A stretch of DNA of 35,131 bases from Bacteroidales bacterium. Its GTDB lineage: Bacteria; Bacteroidota; Bacteroidia; Bacteroidales; UBA932. Numbering within the stretch: position 1 is the first letter of the stretch; every line of letters starts with the position of its first letter. Both the position numbers and the translations under genes were made by a program. Below are positions 31,887-35,131 of this stretch, piece by piece. The notes below the pieces were generated by a model, which was not told where the DNA came from, searched no databases, and was given only the letters and a program-made list of their open reading frames with translations. Location of the stretch: positions 1-35,131 of the forward strand of contig JAFURF010000017.1 in the NCBI GenBank assembly GCA_017471965.1, written 5' to 3'.

Positions 31887-33140
31887 TCACGCTCCGAAGA
31901 GGTACCTATGCTGTTCAGGAGTGAGGGTGTCGATCTCGCAGCCCCAGTATGACAGTTTGCGGCGGGCCACCTCCTGGTCGATTTCCAGAGGCACGTCATT
32001 GACCATATGTCCCGGTTCGCGTGAAATGCTGTCGGCATTCTCGACAAGATATCTTGCGCTGAGAGCCTGGATTGCGAAAGACATGTCCATGATCTCTGCC
32101 GGATGACCGTCACCTGCGGCGAGATTGACAAGGCGTCCTTCTGCTATGATGTATATCCTGCGACCGTTCTCGAGGGTATATCCCATGATGTTCTTTCTCG
32201 CCGGCTTGACCTCGACGGCCATCTCACGGAGTCCGGCAACATCCACCTCGCAGTCGAAATGTCCGGCATTGCAGCAGATGGCTCCGTCCTTCATCTTCAA
32301 GAAGTGGTCCCTGGTGATCACGGCATCGCAACCGGTAACAGTCACGAAGAAGTCGCCGACGCAGGCTGCCTGCTCCATCTTCATCACCTTGAAGCCGTCC
32401 ATCACGGCCTCCATGGCCTTGATCGGGTCAACCTCGGTCACGATGACCTCGGCACCAAGGCCCTTTGCACGCATCGCCACTCCTTTTCCGCACCATCCGT
32501 AGCCCGCGACGACAACATTCTTACCTGCGACGATAAGATTGGTGGTACGGTTGATTCCGTCCCATACCGACTGACCGGTACCATACCTGTTATCGAAAAG
32601 ATGCTTGCAGTCTGCGTTGTTGACGAGCATCATAGGGAATTTGAGCGCCTTGGCATTATTGAGTTGCACAAGACGAAGAATGCCCGTCGTGGTCTCTTCA
32701 CAGCCTCCGATGACATTCGGGATGAGGTCCGTATATTCTGTATGCATAAGGTTGACGAGATCACCTCCGTCATCGATGATGATATTCGGGCCGACTTCAA
32801 GAACACGACGGATATGAGCCTCATACTCTTCCGGAGTGGCATCGTACCATGCAAAGACATTCAGTCCGGCCTTGACCAGCGCTGCCGCAATGTCATCCTG
32901 AGTCGAGAGAGGGTTGCTTCCTGTCACATACATCTCAGCACCGCCTGCTGCAAGGACCTCGCAAAGGTAGGCTGTCTTGGCCTCCAAGTGCACCGAAAGA
33001 GCGACTTTCTTCCCCTTGAAAGGGAGAGTCGCACGGAACTCTTCTTCCAGTCCGTTGAGAAGAGGCATGTTATGTCTTACCCAGTCTATTTTCAATCGGC
33101 CGTCCTGCCAAAGTTGCGGATTTCTGATTTCGCTTGCCAT
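31887..33140 (-). CDS. ahcY: S-adenosylhomocysteine hydrolase, short (Thermotoga/archaeal) type
   Basis: A protein of 417 residues from ATG 33140 (MASEIRNP). The enzyme splits S-adenosylhomocysteine to adenosine and homocysteine and so relieves inhibition of methyltransferases. Motifs: HLEAKT (51-56), GSNPLSTQDD (74-83), DDGGDLVN (123-130), EETTTG (148-153), K179 and D183 in CKHLFDNRYGTGQS, the NAD-binding loop GYGWCGKG (213-220), NAGHFDCE, and LAAGDGHPAEIMD. It lacks the inserted segment of about 40 residues and the KPDHYRY-like end of the common form of about 470 residues, ending instead in TPEQHRYLFGA. Its closest remembered relative is the Thermotoga-type enzyme. It is divergent from fabG and convergent with rodA. 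Confidence 0.95.
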   Translation of the reverse strand: MASEIRNPQLWQDGRLKIDWVRHNMPLLNGLEEEFRATLPFKGKKVALSVHLEAKTAYLCEVLAAGGAEMYVTGSNPLSTQDDIAAALVKAGLNVFAWYDATPEEYEAHIRRVLEVGPNIIIDDGGDLVNLMHTEYTDLIPNVIGGCEETTTGILRLVQLNNAKALKFPMMLVNNADCKHLFDNRYGTGQSVWDGINRTTNLIVAGKNVVVAGYGWCGKGVAMRAKGLGAEVIVTEVDPIKAMEAVMDGFKVMKMEQAACVGDFFVTVTGCDAVITRDHFLKMKDGAICCNAGHFDCEVDVAGLREMAVEVKPARKNIMGYTLENGRRIYIIAEGRLVNLAAGDGHPAEIMDMSFAIQALSARYLVENADSISREPGHMVNDVPLEIDQEVARRKLSYWGCEIDTLTPEQHRYLFGA

Positions 33141-33171
33141 GATTTCTGTCTGTTTTTTTATGATTCGGGCA

Positions 33172-33179
33172 CAAAGATA
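33172..33179 (-). promoter_or_regulatory. Promoter -7 motif for ahcY
   Basis: CAAAGATA reads TATCTTTG on the minus strand, an exact TAnnTTTG, 31 bases before ATG 33140. CAAA at 33196-33199 (TTTG on the minus strand) is 16 bases upstream, somewhat close for a -33 element. Confidence 0.55.
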
Positions 33180-33211
33180 GTCTTTTTTGACCACACAAAA
33201 CCGACTTTTGC

Positions 33212-33240
33212 CACAATCACGGGCTTTTTAAGCGATTGTG
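33212..33240. repeat. Inverted repeat between the divergent ahcY and fabG promoters
   Basis: CACAATC (33212-33218) and GATTGTG (33234-33240) are exact reverse complements with a 15-base spacer. The position, between two divergent promoters, suits a dimeric repressor site. No regulator is known from this window. Confidence 0.45.
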
Positions 33241-33250
33241 ACGAATTTGT

Positions 33251-33281
33251 TTTGGGATTATGACGGATAAAGGTAATTTTG
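33251..33281 (+). promoter_or_regulatory. Full-consensus promoter of fabG
   Basis: TTTG (33251-33254), 19 bases, then TAATTTTG (33274-33281): both elements and the spacing match the Bacteroidota housekeeping promoter. The start codon is at 33303, so the leader is only about 15 bases. Confidence 0.75.
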
Positions 33282-33302
33282 CACCATCGAAACTCTTACG
33301 CA

Positions 33303-34049
33303 ATGGGACTTCTTACAGGAAAAACAGCGCTCGTTACCGGAGCCACAAGAGGAATCGGACGGGCGATAGCATTGAAGTTTGCTTCTGAGGGAGCAGATGT
33401 GGCGTTCACATACAGGTCTCAGCATGAGGCTGCTCAGACACTTGTCGCAGAAATCGAGGCGATGGGCGTACGCGCCAAGGCTTATACTTCCGATGCGGCA
33501 TCGTTCGAAGATGCGCACAAGGTCGTCGAGGACGTGAAGGAGACTTTCGGCAGGATCGACATTCTCGTAAACAATGCCGGCATAACAAAAGACGGCCTTA
33601 TGATGAGGATGGGAGAAGAACAATGGGATGCCGTGATCGGCACCAACCTGAAGTCTGCGTTCAACTTCATCCACGCATGCACACCGGTAATGGCCAGACA
33701 GAGAAGCGGCAGCATCATCAGCATGTCATCGGTGGTGGGAGTTTCAGGAAATGCGGGACAATGCAACTATTCGGCATCCAAGGCAGGACTTATCGGACTG
33801 TCCAAGTCCATCGCCAAGGAGATGGGTCCGAGAGGCATCCGCTCAAACTGCATCGCACCGGGATTCATCGCTACCGACATGACAGGAGCACTCCCTGAGA
33901 ACGTCCGTCAGGAATGGGAGAAACAGATTCCTTTGAGAAGAGGAGGCACTCCGGAAGATGTCGCTGACGTGGCGCTCTTCCTGGCAAGTGATCTCTCGAG
34001 ATATGTGACCGGACAGGTCATCAACTGCTGCGGAGGAATGAACTGCTGA
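33303..34049 (+). CDS. fabG: 3-oxoacyl-ACP reductase FabG
   Basis: A protein of 248 residues from ATG 33303 (MGLLTGKTALVTG); a TTG at 33279 in frame lies inside the promoter and is rejected. It is an NADPH-dependent short-chain dehydrogenase that reduces 3-ketoacyl-ACP in fatty acid elongation. Motifs: cofactor loop TGATRGIG (12-19), NNAG (90-93), and the catalytic set N115, S143, Y156 and K160 (NYSASK). APGFIATDMT near the C-terminal third and the GQVINCCGGMNC end are typical (usual form GQxLxVdGGMxM). As the family is large, another short-chain reductase is possible, but the spacing and motifs favour FabG. It has its own strong promoter, and a terminator follows about 60 bases after the stop. 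Confidence 0.92.
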   Translation: MGLLTGKTALVTGATRGIGRAIALKFASEGADVAFTYRSQHEAAQTLVAEIEAMGVRAKAYTSDAASFEDAHKVVEDVKETFGRIDILVNNAGITKDGLMMRMGEEQWDAVIGTNLKSAFNFIHACTPVMARQRSGSIISMSSVVGVSGNAGQCNYSASKAGLIGLSKSIAKEMGPRGIRSNCIAPGFIATDMTGALPENVRQEWEKQIPLRRGGTPEDVADVALFLASDLSRYVTGQVINCCGGMNC

Positions 34050-34110
34050 TAATAAACATACAGATTCTTAACATACACACAATCGTATTTTGCACAAAAC
34101 CTAAACCCTG

Positions 34111-34145
34111 CCCCCTGCTGATGTGAATCAACAGGGGGTTTCTTT
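34111..34145 (+). terminator. Intrinsic terminator after fabG
   Basis: CCCCCTG (34111-34117) pairs with CAGGGGG (34132-34138), and TGAT with ATCA within it, interrupted by one mismatch around a GTGA loop. TTTCTTTG follows. The GC-rich stem plus T-rich tail make a convincing terminator. Confidence 0.8.
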
Positions 34146-34152
34146 GTACAGA

Positions 34153-34210
34153 TTTTTCTTTTTCTTATCGTTTTTTCCGTTTTCATATGTAAGTTTTTCT
34201 TTTTCTTATC
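34153..34210 (+). repeat. 17 bp pyrimidine direct repeat upstream of comF
   Basis: TTTTTCTTTTTCTTATC occurs at 34153-34169 and again at 34194-34210, 41 bases apart. The region from the terminator to the comF start is about 100 bases and holds little else: TATCCTTG at 34207-34214 is a one-mismatch -7 motif, so the second copy would overlap a possible promoter. Confidence 0.55.
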
Positions 34211-34243
34211 CTTGTTCTGATGCAGATCGGTTTTCTTTGATGC

Positions 34244-34993
34244 ATGACAAGGACAATCATAAAGGCATTGAACGCTGCGGCGGACCTGCTGCTGCCAAGG
34301 ACATGCATAGTGTGCGGAAGAAGACTGCTCACGGAAGAGAAGCACCTGTGTCTTTTCTGCATGGCGGATCTCCCGTTGACTCACTTCTGGAAACAGACTC
34401 ACAACATCATGGCCGACAGGTTCAATTCCGTCATCCAGGAACAACTTGACAAGTCTGACCATCCTGAGAAAGAGCAGTATGCCTACGGAGTGGCATTGTT
34501 CTTCTACAACAGTTCTGCTGATTACAGAAAGATTCCATACCGGTTGAAATACCATGGCGCCCGGTCTGTCGGCAGATATTTCGGAAAGGCCCTGGGCAGA
34601 CATCTCGCTGGGACAGAACAGTTCCGGGATGTGGATCTGATTATTCCTGTCCCGCTTCATTGGACCAGAAAATGGAAAAGAGGATACAATCAGGCGGAAG
34701 TCATTGCCTCTGCCATTGCTGAAGAACTGCATGCCGAAACAGGCCTTGGGGTTCTACGGCGTGTCCGGCGCACCAGAACACAGACAAAACTCGGAGTAGA
34801 AGAAAAAGCCCGTAACGTCGAGGGAGCCTTTGAAGCGACCTCCGTACAGGCAGGTGTAAGGCACATTCTGCTTGTCGACGATGTCTTCACCACGGGAAGC
34901 ACCCTGCACGCCTGCTTTGTCGCACTGCGGTCCGTCTTCCCGCCTGACGTGAGGATCAGCGTGGCTACGCTGGGGTTTGTAGGAGGGGCTTAA
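34244..34993 (+). CDS. ComF family phosphoribosyltransferase-like protein
   Basis: A protein of 249 residues. The N-terminus carries a four-Cys zinc-binding site (C21, C24, C36, C39 in TCIVCGRR and LCLFC), followed by a phosphoribosyltransferase domain with IIPVPLHWTRKWKRGYNQAE near residue 132 and the PRPP loop HILLVDDVFTTGSTLHAC near 205. This is the ComF/GntX layout; in naturally competent bacteria ComF takes part in handling incoming single-stranded DNA, while in others the role is unclear. It has no competence neighbours here. The start ATG 34244 is preceded by a long pyrimidine-rich leader with no Shine-Dalgarno site. The last 29 bases overlap the end of a probable minus-strand gene. 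The transferase activity is not proven in this family. Confidence 0.92.
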   Translation: MTRTIIKALNAAADLLLPRTCIVCGRRLLTEEKHLCLFCMADLPLTHFWKQTHNIMADRFNSVIQEQLDKSDHPEKEQYAYGVALFFYNSSADYRKIPYRLKYHGARSVGRYFGKALGRHLAGTEQFRDVDLIIPVPLHWTRKWKRGYNQAEVIASAIAEELHAETGLGVLRRVRRTRTQTKLGVEEKARNVEGAFEATSVQAGVRHILLVDDVFTTGSTLHACFVALRSVFPPDVRISVATLGFVGGA

Positions 34994-35131
34994 CGCTCTC
35001 TTTGTCGATCTTAGGCAACAGTCGGGAGAGTTGGGCGGCCCTGTGGTCGAGCCGCCCATACTCGCACGATCTGTAATCGGCGGATCCCGTATATTCCGCC
35101 GATGGTGCCCTGCCAACCACTATTCTGCCTC
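34965..35131 (-). CDS. Probable C-terminal end of an unidentified protein
   Basis: The minus-strand frame is open from the window edge to a TAG at 34965-34967 and codes for 54 residues, starting GRIVVGRAPSAEYTGSADY and ending RLLPKIDKESVKPLLQTPA. The composition and codon use look like a real protein, and the arrangement (convergent with comF, 29-base overlap) resembles other gene pairs in this window. I do not recognise the family. Two inverted repeats lie inside it: GGGCGGC/GCCGCCC (35033-35057) and ATCGGCGGA/TCCGCCGAT (35076-35103), so a structured RNA or transcript end is an alternative reading. Another minus-strand frame is also open for about 40 residues. Confidence 0.4.
   Translation of the reverse strand, partial: GRIVVGRAPSAEYTGSADYRSCEYGRLDHRAAQLSRLLPKIDKESVKPLLQTPA

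Noticed and set aside
32103-33263. A long plus-strand open frame (386 codons) opposite ahcY
   Set aside because: It lies fully over a clear AhcY gene and its translation has no recognisable motifs; it is a by-product of codon bias in ahcY.
34086-34138. A small RNA between fabG and comF, from TATTTTGCAC to the terminator
   Set aside because: The promoter-like TATTTTG has the wrong internal spacing, no upstream TTTG exists, and the hairpin is well explained as the fabG terminator.
33908-34732. A minus-strand open frame (274 codons) across fabG, the spacer and comF
   Set aside because: It crosses two clear genes and a terminator on the other strand, and the translation contains low-complexity Lys runs from the pyrimidine tract.
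1-35131. Mobile element, phage, defence or toxin-antitoxin system
   Set aside because: Every stretch with coding signal is accounted for by housekeeping, envelope or unknown chromosomal genes; no transposase, recombinase, nuclease-methylase pair or small toxin gene pair was seen, and no tRNA or attachment-like direct repeats flank any block.

Overview
This 35 kb window looks like ordinary chromosome from a member of the Bacteroidales (phylum Bacteroidota). The evidence is the gene set (fimbrillin-like lipoprotein next to a bacterial Ig-like repeat protein, a GH43 enzyme, DUF3109, a three-domain aminopeptidase P, a RlhA-like U32 protein), lipoprotein signals with acidic residues after the lipidated Cys, the near absence of Shine-Dalgarno sequences, and several copies of the Bacteroidota promoter motif TAnnTTTG, one of them with a correctly spaced upstream TTTG. 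I cannot name the family or genus. No tRNA, rRNA, CRISPR array, transposase, integrase or phage gene was seen. The two ends of the window cut through genes.

Layout. 1-2430 (+): a surface module, made of the end of a protein with 85-residue Ig-like (Big_2) repeats followed by a fimbrillin-like lipoprotein. 2450-9909 (-): a long-RSH (SpoT-like) protein whose ppGpp synthetase site looks degenerate, aminopeptidase P, a GH43 enzyme, then HemW and a membrane-anchored coiled-coil protein. 10019-10468 (+): a small membrane protein. 10465-13690 (-): a DUF3109 Cys-rich protein and an M16-family protein without the HxxEH zinc site. 13788-16592 (+): a periplasmic TPR protein and a RlhA/YdcP-like U32 protein. 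16593-22249 (-): an acidic lipoprotein, then PrmC, D-Ala-D-Ala ligase and class A PBP1a, with hairpins between the lipoprotein and prmC. 22437-25370 (+): topoisomerase I and an Lrp/AsnC regulator, separated by a large inverted repeat. 25342-26049 (-): IspD. 26170-31883 (+): the rod-shape operon mreB-mreC-mreD-PBP2-rodA. 31887-33140 (-): a short-type S-adenosylhomocysteine hydrolase. 33303-34993 (+): FabG and a ComF-type phosphoribosyltransferase. 34965-35131 (-): the probable end of an unidentified gene.

How it fits together. Much of the window serves cell envelope growth: PBP1a and Ddl make and crosslink peptidoglycan, MreBCD-PBP2-RodA form the elongasome, IspD feeds isoprenoid (undecaprenyl) synthesis and FabG feeds fatty acids. 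Topoisomerase I, PrmC, HemW, RlhA-like and AhcY are housekeeping functions.

I did not find a clearly new biological system. The items most worth a second look are the very tight packing of convergent gene pairs (overlapping or almost touching stop codons, with one good intrinsic terminator lying inside the opposing ispD gene), two probable pseudo-enzyme or lost-activity cases (RSH synthetase, M16), the stacked inverted repeats at 17834-17949, the 57 bp inverted repeat between topA and the Lrp gene, the obligatory TTG start of mreC, and the perfect AGGAGG before the PBP2 gene.
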